Assembly: GCA_020639095.1 (NCBI GenBank)
Contig: JACKHH010000019.1
Coordinates: 1 to 64,000 of the forward strand
Direction of reading: 5' to 3'
DNA: 64,000 nucleotides
DNA from: Phycisphaerales bacterium
Lineage (GTDB): Bacteria > Planctomycetota > Phycisphaerae > UBA1845
The translations under genes and the position numbers were made by a program. The notes beneath the pieces were generated by a model, which made no database searches, was not told the DNA's origin, and saw only the letters and a program-made list of their open reading frames with translations. Shown here piece by piece: positions 1 through 9,017 of this stretch (the first letter of the stretch is position 1; each line of letters starts with the position of its first letter).

Positions 1-169
1 CCAGTACACGCAGCCGAACTTTCTTTGCAATTGACGGACTATCCGGTTCAAGGGCATCGAGTTGGCCGAGAATTGTCTCGGCCAACCTTGGCTGTCGCTC
101 TCGTAACATGACTAATGCATCAGAGAGAAGATTGAGTAGTTCATCAACACACTTGCTTGCATCTGCCAT
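1..169 (-). CDS. 5' end of an unidentified gene, running off the window
   Basis: Reading leftward from an ATG at 169 gives 56 uninterrupted codons up to the window edge, starting MADASKCVDELLNLLSDALV and continuing with a Leu/Arg-rich, probably helical stretch. A GAGG ribosome-binding site lies 8 nt upstream of the ATG. The fragment has no recognisable motif and its product is unknown. Positions 170-394, between this start and the end of the next gene, contain only a short direct repeat of GCGTTGTGGATC near 286-310. Confidence 0.5.
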   Translation of the reverse strand, partial: MADASKCVDELLNLLSDALVMLRERQPRLAETILGQLDALEPDSPSIAKKVRLRVL

Positions 170-394
170 TGCCTAGGCCTCATAGCCGAGTAAAAAACAG
201 ATTACAACATGAGACTATCGCCGTTACCGCTCATTGGGAGAAACACAATCGGCAATGTTCAGACACGATGAGCTTGTGGAGCGCGTTGTGGATCGCGTTG
301 TGGATCGCCTTGGGCGAGAATTTGTTTCGATTGGCGGGCAATAGCCCTCCCTAGCCTGCTTTCAGCCCATCTACCCTGCTTCGCATGCCGTTGC

Positions 395-1249
395 TTACTC
401 GATCGTGATCGTCGGCGCTGCGTTGCCTGCCGCGTTGCGGGCCTCTAGCTGGTTCACCAAGCTCGATACGACCTTGTCGAGACCGGCGGCTACCTGGTCG
501 CCGGCGTCGGTGAAGCATTTTGCGGGGGTGCCGTCGTCGCAGAATTTGCGGACCGCGCCGTTGAGCGGCAGCGCGCCCAAGAACGGTACGCCCAAGCCGC
601 CCGCAGCCTGCTCGGCTCCACCGCAGTCGAAGATTTCGTCGCGGTTGCCGCACTTCGGGCAGATGTAGTAGCTCATGTTTTCGATGATGCCGAGGCTGGG
701 GACGTTGAGCGCTTCGTACATGCGGACCGCGCGGCGGGCGTCGAGCAGCGCGATATCCTGCGGAGTGCAGACGACGACCGCGCCGGTCATCGGGATCGAC
801 TGCGCGAGCGTCAGCGGCACGTCACCGGTGCCCGGCGGCAGGTCGACGATGAGGCAATCGAGCTCGCCCCAGTTGACCTGATTGAGAAACTGCTGCACCA
901 CACCGTGTACCATCGGCCCGCGCCAGACGACCGCCTGTTCGGGCTCGATCATGAAGCCGATGCTGATCAGCTTGACCCCGTTAGACTCGACCGGCTGCAT
1001 CTGCTGGGTGTCGGCGATGACTTCCGGCTTTTCGCTGCGCACGCCCAGCAGCGAGGGGATCGACGGGCCGTAGATGTCCGCGTCGAGCAAGCCCACGCGC
1101 ATCCCGCGCCGAACCAGACCCAGTGCAAGCAGGACCGATGCCGTGCTCTTACCGACACCGCCCTTCCCGGCTCCTACCGCGATGACGTTCTTGACTCCGG
1201 GAAGATTGCCCGCCGGTGCGGGTGCGGGACCGCGGTTCATCTGTGACAT
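395..1249 (-). CDS. apbC: Mrp/ApbC (NBP35-type) iron-sulfur carrier ATPase
   Basis: This 284-residue P-loop ATPase belongs to the Mrp/ApbC/NBP35 family, cytosolic scaffolds that hold and pass on Fe-S clusters. The deviant Walker A motif GKGGVGKST is at residues 28-36 and is followed by LLDADIYGPSIPSLLG, a family hallmark. The paired CPKCG cysteines towards the C-terminus are the ones that bind the bridging cluster between two subunits in this family. The longer open frame reaches 1366, but I chose the ATG at 1249 because GGAGG lies 5 nt upstream and homology begins just after it. The N-terminal DUF59 domain found in some family members is absent. It is transcribed divergently from the histidine kinase gene that begins at 1397. 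Confidence 0.9.
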   Translation of the reverse strand: MSQMNRGPAPAPAGNLPGVKNVIAVGAGKGGVGKSTASVLLALGLVRRGMRVGLLDADIYGPSIPSLLGVRSEKPEVIADTQQMQPVESNGVKLISIGFMIEPEQAVVWRGPMVHGVVQQFLNQVNWGELDCLIVDLPPGTGDVPLTLAQSIPMTGAVVVCTPQDIALLDARRAVRMYEALNVPSLGIIENMSYYICPKCGNRDEIFDCGGAEQAAGGLGVPFLGALPLNGAVRKFCDDGTPAKCFTDAGDQVAAGLDKVVSSLVNQLEARNAAGNAAPTITIE

Positions 1250-1396
1250 GCCTGCCTCCGGGATGTGTGTGATCTTGTCATACGTGCGTTCAGCATTGGC
1301 GCAATGATAGTAGCGCTGCGGTACCCTTTCCACCCACCCGGACACAACGCATGTGAGCCGGGACACACGTCGTCATTGTGCTATCATCGGGCAGAG

Positions 1397-3028
1397 ATGA
1401 TCGAACGCGAACGTGCTCAAACCAAGACCTGGACGTTTGTCGCGATCGCCGTGATCGGCGCCACGCTGGTCGTGGCGGCTTCGGGTACGGCGCTGGCGAT
1501 CCGACAGACCCAGGCGCTGGCGCGCTTGCGCATCGTCGATCTGCGGCAGGAAGCGCAGCTCATTCGTGAGACGATCCACAACAACGCCCTCCCGCGTTTG
1601 TCGCGCTTCCTGGACGCGGTCGCGTCCAATCTGGATACCCGAGCAACCGCCCGCCCGTTTCGCGGTACGCACCCGCCCAGTTGGGTGAACGAAGCCTACC
1701 TCTTCGATCCGGACGACGCGCCTTCGATCTCACTGGATCGCTGGGTGCGAAACAGCGACGGGACTTGGGTCCACTCCAACGTGAACACCGACAAAGAGTC
1801 GGACATGGATCCGATGACCGCAGCCATTCTCAGCCACTTGCTGCCGCCCTTCCTGGCCGCCCAGTTCAATCCCAAACCGGTGTACGTGCAGTTCATCAGC
1901 GACGTGGTCGGCGGCGAACCGCTCGCCATCGCGCACATCGCGGACGTACAAGCCGTGCGCGGCCAAACCATTGTCGCGGTACGCATCGACCTCAAAGAGT
2001 TCGCGAATACCGTGATCAAACCGGAGCTTCGCGAGAATCGGATCGGCGTACGGCTCGTCTTGCCGGATGAGATGATCAAGCTACGGCGCGAATTACCCTG
2101 GTACGAGGACTTCGCACCGATCGCGCCGTTCCTCTGGTTATCGCCGACGGATGAGTTCATTCAACGGCAGCATGACGTGGTGTGGCGACAGACGTTGATG
2201 TTCGCCATCGGCACTTGTTTGGTGATCAGTGCGCTGATCGCGGTGATGTGGGCGATGTGGCGCGTGCTGCAACGCGAGTTGGCGCTTTCGCGGATGAAGC
2301 AGTCGTTTGTGGCTGACGTTTCGCACGAACTCAAGACACCGCTCGCGCTCATTCGTCTATTCGGGGAAACGCTGCTCTCGGGCCGCGTGCCCACCGAGGA
2401 AAAGAAACGCGAGTACTACGAGATCATCACGCGCGAAAGTGATCGCCTTACGCACCTGATCAACAACATCCTCGACTTCGCGCGCATCGATGCCGGGAAG
2501 AAACGCTACACCTTCCAAGCCACCAACATCGCGGCACTCGTGCGCGAAACGTACGAAGCCTACAAGGCCCAACTCGACCACGCCGAGTTCGAGCACCAAC
2601 TCGTGCTCGGCGACGACCTGCCCGAAATTGCGTGCGATCGCGATGCGGTCGCGCAAGCGCTGATCAACTTGATCAACAACGCGATGAAGTACCACGACGG
2701 CGCGGATCGATTTCTGGGCATCGACGTATCGCGTGAGACACGACGCGGCCAGCACGGCGTACTCATCAGCGTTAGCGATCGCGGCATCGGTATCAAACCG
2801 GAGGACCGCAACCGCCTGTTTACCGACTTCTACCGCGCAAACGATGACCGCGTGCGCGCACAGCGTGGCGCCGGTCTCGGACTTGCCCTGGTTAAGCACA
2901 TCATTGACGCGCACGACGGCATCGTGGACGTGGAATCCCGCCTGGTGAAGGGCAGCACGTTCCGCATCTTTCTGCCCGTTCAGCCCGATATCGCCCCGCC
3001 CGACGGCGAAGACGTCGCCTTGGATTGA
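1397..3028 (+). CDS. Membrane sensor histidine kinase
   Basis: The product is a 543-residue two-component sensor kinase. Transmembrane helices lie at about 14-36 and 267-288 and enclose a ~230-residue extracytoplasmic sensing region of no recognised type. The dimerisation/phosphoacceptor segment carries SHELKTP with the likely phosphorylated His at 310. An N-box (LINLINNAMKYH), a DRGIGI box near 461 and GAGLGLALV form a complete HATPase. There is no HAMP domain and no receiver. The open frame extends upstream to 1265, but the ATG at 1397 puts the first membrane helix at the usual distance. The ribosome-binding site is weak (GCAGAG). An HPt gene follows 163 nt downstream on the same strand, suggesting a phosphorelay. 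The cognate regulator is not obvious. Confidence 0.88.
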   Translation: MIERERAQTKTWTFVAIAVIGATLVVAASGTALAIRQTQALARLRIVDLRQEAQLIRETIHNNALPRLSRFLDAVASNLDTRATARPFRGTHPPSWVNEAYLFDPDDAPSISLDRWVRNSDGTWVHSNVNTDKESDMDPMTAAILSHLLPPFLAAQFNPKPVYVQFISDVVGGEPLAIAHIADVQAVRGQTIVAVRIDLKEFANTVIKPELRENRIGVRLVLPDEMIKLRRELPWYEDFAPIAPFLWLSPTDEFIQRQHDVVWRQTLMFAIGTCLVISALIAVMWAMWRVLQRELALSRMKQSFVADVSHELKTPLALIRLFGETLLSGRVPTEEKKREYYEIITRESDRLTHLINNILDFARIDAGKKRYTFQATNIAALVRETYEAYKAQLDHAEFEHQLVLGDDLPEIACDRDAVAQALINLINNAMKYHDGADRFLGIDVSRETRRGQHGVLISVSDRGIGIKPEDRNRLFTDFYRANDDRVRAQRGAGLGLALVKHIIDAHDGIVDVESRLVKGSTFRIFLPVQPDIAPPDGEDVALD

Positions 3029-3191
3029 ACAACACGTCCGAGAATCGACGAGATCTGAAACCACGAAAGTCATCCCAGCGCGAACAAGTCCACCGCAATC
3101 CGGCGCAGGTCCAGTATCGCGCCGCCACCGCCGATACCTCCGTTGCAACGTGCATTCGGCATGGAATTCGACTCCGCAAAGGAGGTGCCCC

Positions 3192-3518
3192 TTGTCCACC
3201 GGTCAGAATCAGTCGCGCGATCCGATCCCTTCGGAATTGGTACAGGACGATGAATCGTTCATCGAACTCGTGCAGGAATTCGTCGACGGGCTCGGCGCGC
3301 GCATGAGCGAACTGGAGCACGCCGTCCAGGCGCAGAACATGGCCGAATTGCGCGCCCTTTCGCACACCTTGAAAGGCACCGCCGGTGGGTACGGTTATCC
3401 GACCCTGACGACGCAGGCTGCGCAACTCGAAGCCTGTGCGCTCGAAGGCCAGGTCGACGCCGCACGCGAAGCGTTCGATACGCTTCAGGACATGGTCTCG
3501 CGCGTCGTCATCAGGTAG
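3192..3518 (+). CDS. Single-domain histidine phosphotransfer (HPt) protein, TTG start
   Basis: This 108-residue protein is essentially one HPt domain. The signature LSHTLKGTAGGYG places the phosphoacceptor His at residue 58, followed by the expected helical half with alternating hydrophobic residues. It would shuttle phosphate between a hybrid or sensor kinase and a response regulator. The start is the TTG at 3192: it is preceded by AAAGGAGGT with a 5-nt spacer, and no ATG has a comparable site. The kinase immediately upstream has no receiver domain, so at least one further relay partner must lie elsewhere if the two work together. Confidence 0.8.
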   Translation: MSTGQNQSRDPIPSELVQDDESFIELVQEFVDGLGARMSELEHAVQAQNMAELRALSHTLKGTAGGYGYPTLTTQAAQLEACALEGQVDAAREAFDTLQDMVSRVVIR

Positions 3519-3920
3519 GCCGCACCGGTCGTTCTCCCGCCGTGCCCAACGGCGCAGCATTTCACCCTTCATGCGACACGAGATCGACCGGCCGACGTGC
3601 GCGCGGTCCCCGTCGTCAGGCGGATGAAACCGGTGCAAATGGCTTGTCCGGCAACGACATTCCATTCTTGTTTGGCTGAACAAGGCACCAGGTCGCTACA
3701 GCGCGTTGCACTTCAAGTCGATTATCCCTGCAAGACCGCGTCGTAAGTCGGACCGACAACACAGACGGACATGCGATGTCATCGTTGCGCATGAAAACGT
3801 GCAGTCCGTCCCGCGATAGCGGATCTTGACATTCAGTCGCACGAGCGGCTGACCGCATATACCCGTGGTGGAAGTGGAACAAACGATATTGCGCGAATGA
3901 TCGCGCCCGGAGCCCGAGAA
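3519..3920. other. Gap with no gene seen
   Basis: About 400 nt separate the HPt gene from the chemoreceptor gene. I see no convincing reading frame, tRNA or strong hairpin. A TTGACA hexamer occurs near 3826 but has no matching -10 box at a usual distance. Confidence 0.4.
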
Positions 3921-6674
3921 ATGCCCGCGAAAAGTACTCCCCGAAAGTCGAGCAAGGCAACCAAGTCCAAGACCTCGCGGGCCTCGGCCTCACCCGCGAA
4001 CGCCCAGCAGACGCTGGCGGCCATCAGCCAGTCGTACGCGGTGATCGAATTCCAGCCCGACGGAACGATCATCACGGCGAATGACGCGGCCCTTGCAACG
4101 ACGGGCTACGCACTGGAAGAAGTCGAGGGTCAGCATCACAGCATCTTCGTGGACGACGCGCAGCGCACCAGCGCCGAGTATCGCTCGTTCTGGACCGCTC
4201 TCAGCCGCGGCGAAGCACAAGCGGGCGAGTTCGAACGCGTCACGAAGGATGGCAACCCCATCTGGCTACAGGGCGCGTACACGCCGATCCTCGCGAAGAA
4301 TGGTTCGGTCAGCAAGGTCGTTGCGATGGTGACGGACATCACCGAGTTGAACGAGGCCCGCGCCACCGCGCGACGCATGCACAGCGCGATTGACGGCACG
4401 CAGTCGGCTGTCATGCTGGTTGATCGCGATTTCGTCGTGACATTCGCCAACAAATCGACGATGGCCTTGCTCAACAAGCACAAGGACGACTTCCGCAAGA
4501 TCTGGCCGAGCTTCAACCCGGATGCGCTGCTCGGTGCGTGCATCGATCAGTTCCACAAAGATCCGAGTCACCAGCGCAAGATGCTCGCCGATCCGAGCCG
4601 GCTACCCTACAAGACCGACATCCAGGTTGGTCCCCTGACCTTTGCCTTGAATGTTACGGCGCAGATTGACGCAGACGGCGAATACATCGGGAACACGCTC
4701 GAATGGGCGAATGTGACCGAGGTGCGCGCCGCGAAGAAAGAGGTCGACAAGTTCCGCGGCATTTTCGACGCATTCGACAAGTCGCAGGCGATGATCGAAT
4801 TCGAAACCGATGGCACAGTCGTTGGTGCCAACGATAACTTCCTCCACACCATGGGGTACACGCTCGACGAGATCAAGGGCAAGCATCACAGCATGTTCCT
4901 GGACGAGGACGCGCGTCGCAGCCCGGAGTACAAGGAATTCTGGGCGGCGCTGAACCGCGGGGAATACCAGGCTCGCGAATTCCGTCGCTTCGGCAACGGC
5001 GGCAAGGAGGTCTGGATTCAGGCGTCCTACAACCCCATCAAGGACGATGACGGCAAGGTCGTCAAGGTCGTCAAGACCGCCACGGACATCACGAAGCAGA
5101 AGCTGCTCGCCGCCGACCATGCCAGCCAGATCGCATCGATTGGCAAATCGCAAGCCGTCATCTCCTTCAAACTCGACGGCACAATCATCGATGCCAACGA
5201 CAATTTCCTCAACACGCTCGGTTACACCATTGATGAGATTCGCGGCAAGCACCACAGCATGTTCGTGGATGCCGAATACCGTCAGAGCGCCGACTACCGC
5301 GAATTCTGGGCGGCGCTGAATCGTGGGGAATTCCAAGCCGCCGAGTTCAAACGCATCGGCAAGGGCGGCGTTCCGGTCTGGATTCAGGCGTCGTACAACC
5401 CCATCCTCGACATGAACGGAAAGCCCTTCAAAGTCGTCAAGTACGCCACCGACATCACCATGCAAGTGCTGGCACGGGAGGAAATCGCCAAGCTGGTGGA
5501 ACTGGCCGGCGAGGGTGATCTGAGCGCGCGTGCGTCCACTGATCGACTCAAGGGCGATTCGCTCGAAATGGTGAATGCGGTGAACAACCTCGTGACCAGT
5601 GTCAGCGGCGCGATCACGCAGGTTGGAAAGCTGGTTGACGCCGCCGTCGATGGCGACCTGACGGCACAGGCCGACGCCAGCCAATTCCAGGGCGCGTACC
5701 AGCGTCTGCTCAACAACGTTAATCGCCTCGTGAGCAACATGTGTGACACGTTGCAACAGGTGATGACCGCGGTTGATCAGATCAACGAAGGCGCAAGCCA
5801 GGTCAGCGGTTCCAGCCAGCAGCTTTCGGAAGGCGCGACTGAGCAGGCGTCGTCGCTCGAGGAAACCTCCGCGTCGCTGGAAGAGATGGCGGCGATGACC
5901 CGCACGAACGCAGCCAACGCAGCGCAGGTCAACGAGCTGGCTGGTTCGGCCCGCGATGCCGCCAACGAAGGCGATCAGACCATGGGCCACCTCAACCAGG
6001 CCATGACTGATATCAACACGTCCTCCGAGAAGATCAGCAAGATCATCAAGGTCATCGAAGAGATCGCGTTCCAGACCAACCTGCTCGCCCTGAATGCTGC
6101 CGTCGAAGCCGCTCGTGCCGGTGAGCACGGCAAGGGCTTCGCGGTGGTGGCCGACGAAGTGCGCAGCTTGGCGCAGCGTGCGGCTCAGGCAGCCGGTGAA
6201 ACCACGAGTCTGATTGACGAATCGGTCAAGAAGGCCCAGGAAGGTACCACGGTCGCGAGCGCCGTCGGCAAGGCGCTCACCAAGATCGTGGAGCAGATCA
6301 ACAAAGTTTCCGAGTTGGTCGACGGCATTTCAACTGCATCAAACGAACAGGCCCAGGGCGTGGACCAGGTGAACACTGCCGTGACGCAGATGAACACGGT
6401 CACGCAGCAGAACGCCGCCGGTTCGGAGGAGCTTGCCTCCGCGGCAGAGCAGATGACCGCCCAGGTCGCGACGCTTCGGGCGAAGGTCGCGGAGTACAAA
6501 CTCGGCAACGAGCCGTCGCATGCGCGACGCGCACCGGCTGCTCCGGCACGCAGTGGGCCCAAGAGCAACAACGGCAACAAGAGTCAACCTCAGCCCAAGA
6601 TGGCGATGGCCGGAGCTTCCAACTTCGGCGACGACGACTTCATGGCGCTCGACGCCAGCCTCGACGAGTTCTAG
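3921..6674 (+). CDS. Cytosolic multi-PAS methyl-accepting chemotaxis protein
   Basis: The 917-residue receptor has no transmembrane segment or signal peptide. After a basic tail (residues 1-25, seven Lys/Arg among Ser/Thr/Pro) come four PAS domains at about 36-150, 155-275, 280-400 and 400-520. PAS1, 3 and 4 are close copies sharing an HHS-F-D motif; PAS2 is divergent. Two HAMP-like segments (about 525-620) lead into a full signalling domain whose hairpin tip, EEIAFQTNLLALNAAVEAAR, lies near 712-735. The PAS-plus-MCP layout resembles BdlA of Pseudomonas, a soluble receptor controlling biofilm dispersal; that functional transfer is inference. The ATG at 3921 was chosen over 3897 because GGAG lies 8 nt upstream. 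No che genes are in the window. A terminator follows. Confidence 0.9.
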   Translation: MPAKSTPRKSSKATKSKTSRASASPANAQQTLAAISQSYAVIEFQPDGTIITANDAALATTGYALEEVEGQHHSIFVDDAQRTSAEYRSFWTALSRGEAQAGEFERVTKDGNPIWLQGAYTPILAKNGSVSKVVAMVTDITELNEARATARRMHSAIDGTQSAVMLVDRDFVVTFANKSTMALLNKHKDDFRKIWPSFNPDALLGACIDQFHKDPSHQRKMLADPSRLPYKTDIQVGPLTFALNVTAQIDADGEYIGNTLEWANVTEVRAAKKEVDKFRGIFDAFDKSQAMIEFETDGTVVGANDNFLHTMGYTLDEIKGKHHSMFLDEDARRSPEYKEFWAALNRGEYQAREFRRFGNGGKEVWIQASYNPIKDDDGKVVKVVKTATDITKQKLLAADHASQIASIGKSQAVISFKLDGTIIDANDNFLNTLGYTIDEIRGKHHSMFVDAEYRQSADYREFWAALNRGEFQAAEFKRIGKGGVPVWIQASYNPILDMNGKPFKVVKYATDITMQVLAREEIAKLVELAGEGDLSARASTDRLKGDSLEMVNAVNNLVTSVSGAITQVGKLVDAAVDGDLTAQADASQFQGAYQRLLNNVNRLVSNMCDTLQQVMTAVDQINEGASQVSGSSQQLSEGATEQASSLEETSASLEEMAAMTRTNAANAAQVNELAGSARDAANEGDQTMGHLNQAMTDINTSSEKISKIIKVIEEIAFQTNLLALNAAVEAARAGEHGKGFAVVADEVRSLAQRAAQAAGETTSLIDESVKKAQEGTTVASAVGKALTKIVEQINKVSELVDGISTASNEQAQGVDQVNTAVTQMNTVTQQNAAGSEELASAAEQMTAQVATLRAKVAEYKLGNEPSHARRAPAAPARSGPKSNNGNKSQPQPKMAMAGASNFGDDDFMALDASLDEF

Positions 6675-6691
6675 GCAATTCAACGAATCGC

Positions 6692-6726
6692 GGCCCCGGG
6701 GTCTGTTTGCCCCCGGGGCCTTTTTT
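6692..6726 (+). terminator. Rho-independent terminator of the chemoreceptor gene
   Basis: A perfect 10-bp stem (GGCCCCGGGG at 6692-6701 with its complement at 6711-6720) has a 9-nt loop and is followed directly by TTTTTT. It lies 17 nt after the stop codon. Confidence 0.9.
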
Positions 6727-6931
6727 ATTGCCGAATCTCGTCGCAATGATCCGCAATTGCCGTGGCCGGCAGCGCAACGGAAACGTATCAACCGCCTCAC
6801 CTTGCATTGTCACGCCCGCGCTTCTACCTTGTTCCCCCTGATGATGACTTGCCGACCCGAGTCGCGGCGCAACAAGCGCCCTACGATGGGTTGACGCGTT
6901 CTACGATCCACGTGCTTGAAAGGAGCATCTG

Positions 6932-7978
6932 ATGCAACGGGTCCTGTTTTCCCTGCTCGCGCTGATTCCGACAGCCGCCGCACTCGCGGACGAATCGGCC
7001 GGCGAGCCTGCCGCGACCAACAGCAAGCTGATCGCCGTCATCGAGACGGAGCGCGGCAACATTCGTCTGGAGCTGTTCCCCGACAAGGCGCCGCTCACCT
7101 GTGCGAACTTCGTGAACCTGGTGCAGCACGGGTTCTACGATGGCTTGCTGTTCCATCGTGTAATTCCCAACTTCATGATCCAGGGCGGCGATCCGGAAGG
7201 CACCGGCATGGGCGGCCCGGGCTATCGTTTTGCCGATGAGTTTGATCCCGATCTGCGGCACGACGGCCCCGGTGTGCTCTCGATGGCAAACTCCGGACCC
7301 AACACCAATGGCAGCCAGTTCTTCATCACGCACAAGGATACGCCGTGGCTCAATGACAAGCACTCGGTCTTCGGCAAGGTGATTGAGGGCCAGGATGTCG
7401 TGAATGCCGTCGAGAAAGGCGACCACATGAAGAAGATCACCATCGAGGGTGACGCGAGCAGCCTCCTTGAGAAGTACAAAGATAAGGTGGCTGAATGGAA
7501 CGAGGCCATCGCCAAGCTGCCGACCCCGGAAGAACGCGAAGCGAAGCGTATGGCCGAGGAAGAAGCCCAGAAGGCCGAACTCGCCAAGCTCGACGAGACC
7601 ATCGCCGAATACGTGAAGAAGCTGGAAGGCGAAACGGGCAAGACGGCTGAGAAGTCAGAGTCGGGCCTGTACTCGATCATCATGGAACCGGGCACCGGCG
7701 AGTCGCCGAAGGCCACGGACGTCGTCGAAGTGCATTACACCGGCTGGTTGCTCGACGGCACCGAGTTCGACAGTTCGGTCAAGCGTGGCAAGCCGGCGAC
7801 TTTCCCGCTGAATCGCGTGATCAAGGGCTGGACCGAAGGCGTGGGCATGATGAAGGTTGGCGAAAAGCGCAAGCTGATCATCCCGCCGGATCTCGGCTAT
7901 GGCCCGCGTGGCATGGGTCGTGTCATCCCGCCGAACTCGCCGCTGGTGTTCGACGTGGAACTGCTTTCGATCAAGTAG
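6932..7978 (+). CDS. Exported dual-family peptidyl-prolyl isomerase (cyclophilin-FKBP fusion)
   Basis: The product is a 348-residue fusion of two unrelated prolyl isomerase families. A signal peptide ends near ALA at 17-19. A cyclophilin domain spans about 31-165, with FHRVIPNFMIQGGDP and SQFFITHKDTPWLNDKHSVF carrying the catalytic Arg and the substrate pocket. A charged helical linker covers about 170-240. A FKBP domain spans about 244-348, with VHYTGWLLDGTEFDSS, the active-site GWTEGVGMMKVGEKRK and IPPDLGYG. Both catalytic signatures look intact. It should assist folding of exported proteins in the periplasm. AAAGGAG lies 6 nt upstream of the ATG. Flanking terminators make it a single-gene unit. 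Confidence 0.92.
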   Translation: MQRVLFSLLALIPTAAALADESAGEPAATNSKLIAVIETERGNIRLELFPDKAPLTCANFVNLVQHGFYDGLLFHRVIPNFMIQGGDPEGTGMGGPGYRFADEFDPDLRHDGPGVLSMANSGPNTNGSQFFITHKDTPWLNDKHSVFGKVIEGQDVVNAVEKGDHMKKITIEGDASSLLEKYKDKVAEWNEAIAKLPTPEEREAKRMAEEEAQKAELAKLDETIAEYVKKLEGETGKTAEKSESGLYSIIMEPGTGESPKATDVVEVHYTGWLLDGTEFDSSVKRGKPATFPLNRVIKGWTEGVGMMKVGEKRKLIIPPDLGYGPRGMGRVIPPNSPLVFDVELLSIK

Positions 7979-8012
7979 TACGCGATCGCAAACACAATCT
8001 TGCAGATTTCCC

Positions 8013-8045
8013 AAGGGGTTCCGGCTTGCCGGAGCCCCTTTTTCG
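8013..8045 (+). terminator. Rho-independent terminator after the isomerase fusion
   Basis: The stem AAGGGGTTCCGGC pairs with GCCGGAGCCCCTT, with one mismatch and a 2-nt loop, and runs into a T-tract (8039-8043). Confidence 0.85.
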
Positions 8046-8106
8046 TTTTCTAATCAGCGCCCATGTCACCGCCCAACTGGCTCCTACGGCGACCTGGGAA
8101 CTACCC

Positions 8107-9012
8107 ATGCGATTCAACTTGAAAGACATCCCGGATGCGATCGCACATGCGGAGGGGTTCCCCCGCCTTCGCTGGGACTACCTGCAAAGTTGGTTGGACG
8201 CGAACGTGTCCGACGTATCGCGGCCCGACGTCGAAATGGAAGCCGTTTATCAGTGGCTCGAACGGCTGGCTGATGAACTCGGCGAGGCGTTCTGGATCAA
8301 CAGCGCCAAGCACTGCGTTCTGCTAACCAGTCAGTCCGAACCATCAGGCGATGATCTGCTGCGGTTCGCCGAGCAGGTCGTCGAACATCTGCTCCGCGTA
8401 CTCGACCTCGAACCAACCGGCGGTGACGCGATGAAGCACGTCATCATTCGGCTGGATTCGGTCGAATCGTATTACTCCTATCTCGCCTACCACTATCCCG
8501 AAGGTGAATACGGCGGTTCCTCAGGTGTTTTCATCAACGATGGCCTGCACCACATCGTCTTCCACCGCACGCCGCACGGTATCGATGAGCGAATCATGGC
8601 GCACGAGCTGTGCCACGCCGAGCTTGCGAGCTTTGATGTTCCGCTGTGGGTGCAGGAGGGCATCGCCCAGATCGTTGAGCGACAGGTCACGCGCGTGTAC
8701 GACGCCCCGCTCAACCACGAAGCCGCCACGGCGCTGCGGGAGCATTGGCAGCGCAGCGGGCTGGATGCGTTCTGGTCCGGCGCGTCGTTCTCCGCGCCAG
8801 GTGATGCGCAGGGCTTCAGCTATCTGCTTGCGCAAATCCTCGTCAGCGTGCTGATCGCCGATCACAAGCCCACATTCCTGGATTTCCTCTACGATGCCGA
8901 CCCCGCTGACGCGGGCGACGCCGCCGCTCGCGAGCACTTCGGCAAGTCGCTCGCGGACATCGCAGCCGGTTTTCTCGGATCAACTGCGGGCGGATCCAGT
9001 CCCGAACAGTAG
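8107..9012 (+). CDS. Putative zinc metallopeptidase of the HExxH type
   Basis: This 301-residue, probably cytosolic protein contains HELCH (a match to the HExxH zinc-binding motif) within IMAHELCHAELASF. It is followed by VPLWVQEGIAQI, where the Glu about 20 residues downstream could be the third zinc ligand, as in peptidase-MA-like gluzincins. No signal peptide is visible. An upstream in-frame start at 8026 lies inside the preceding terminator, so I take the ATG at 8107 (MRFNLKDIPDAIAHAEG). The substrate is unknown. Its stop codon is 5 nt from the end of the convergent phosphoesterase gene. Confidence 0.7.
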   Translation: MRFNLKDIPDAIAHAEGFPRLRWDYLQSWLDANVSDVSRPDVEMEAVYQWLERLADELGEAFWINSAKHCVLLTSQSEPSGDDLLRFAEQVVEHLLRVLDLEPTGGDAMKHVIIRLDSVESYYSYLAYHYPEGEYGGSSGVFINDGLHHIVFHRTPHGIDERIMAHELCHAELASFDVPLWVQEGIAQIVERQVTRVYDAPLNHEAATALREHWQRSGLDAFWSGASFSAPGDAQGFSYLLAQILVSVLIADHKPTFLDFLYDADPADAGDAAAREHFGKSLADIAAGFLGSTAGGSSPEQ

Positions 9013-9017
9013 TTCGC

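Noticed and set aside
4602..6128. 508-codon minus-strand frame opposite the chemoreceptor
   Set aside because: It is a high-GC shadow; the plus strand has a complete signalling domain.
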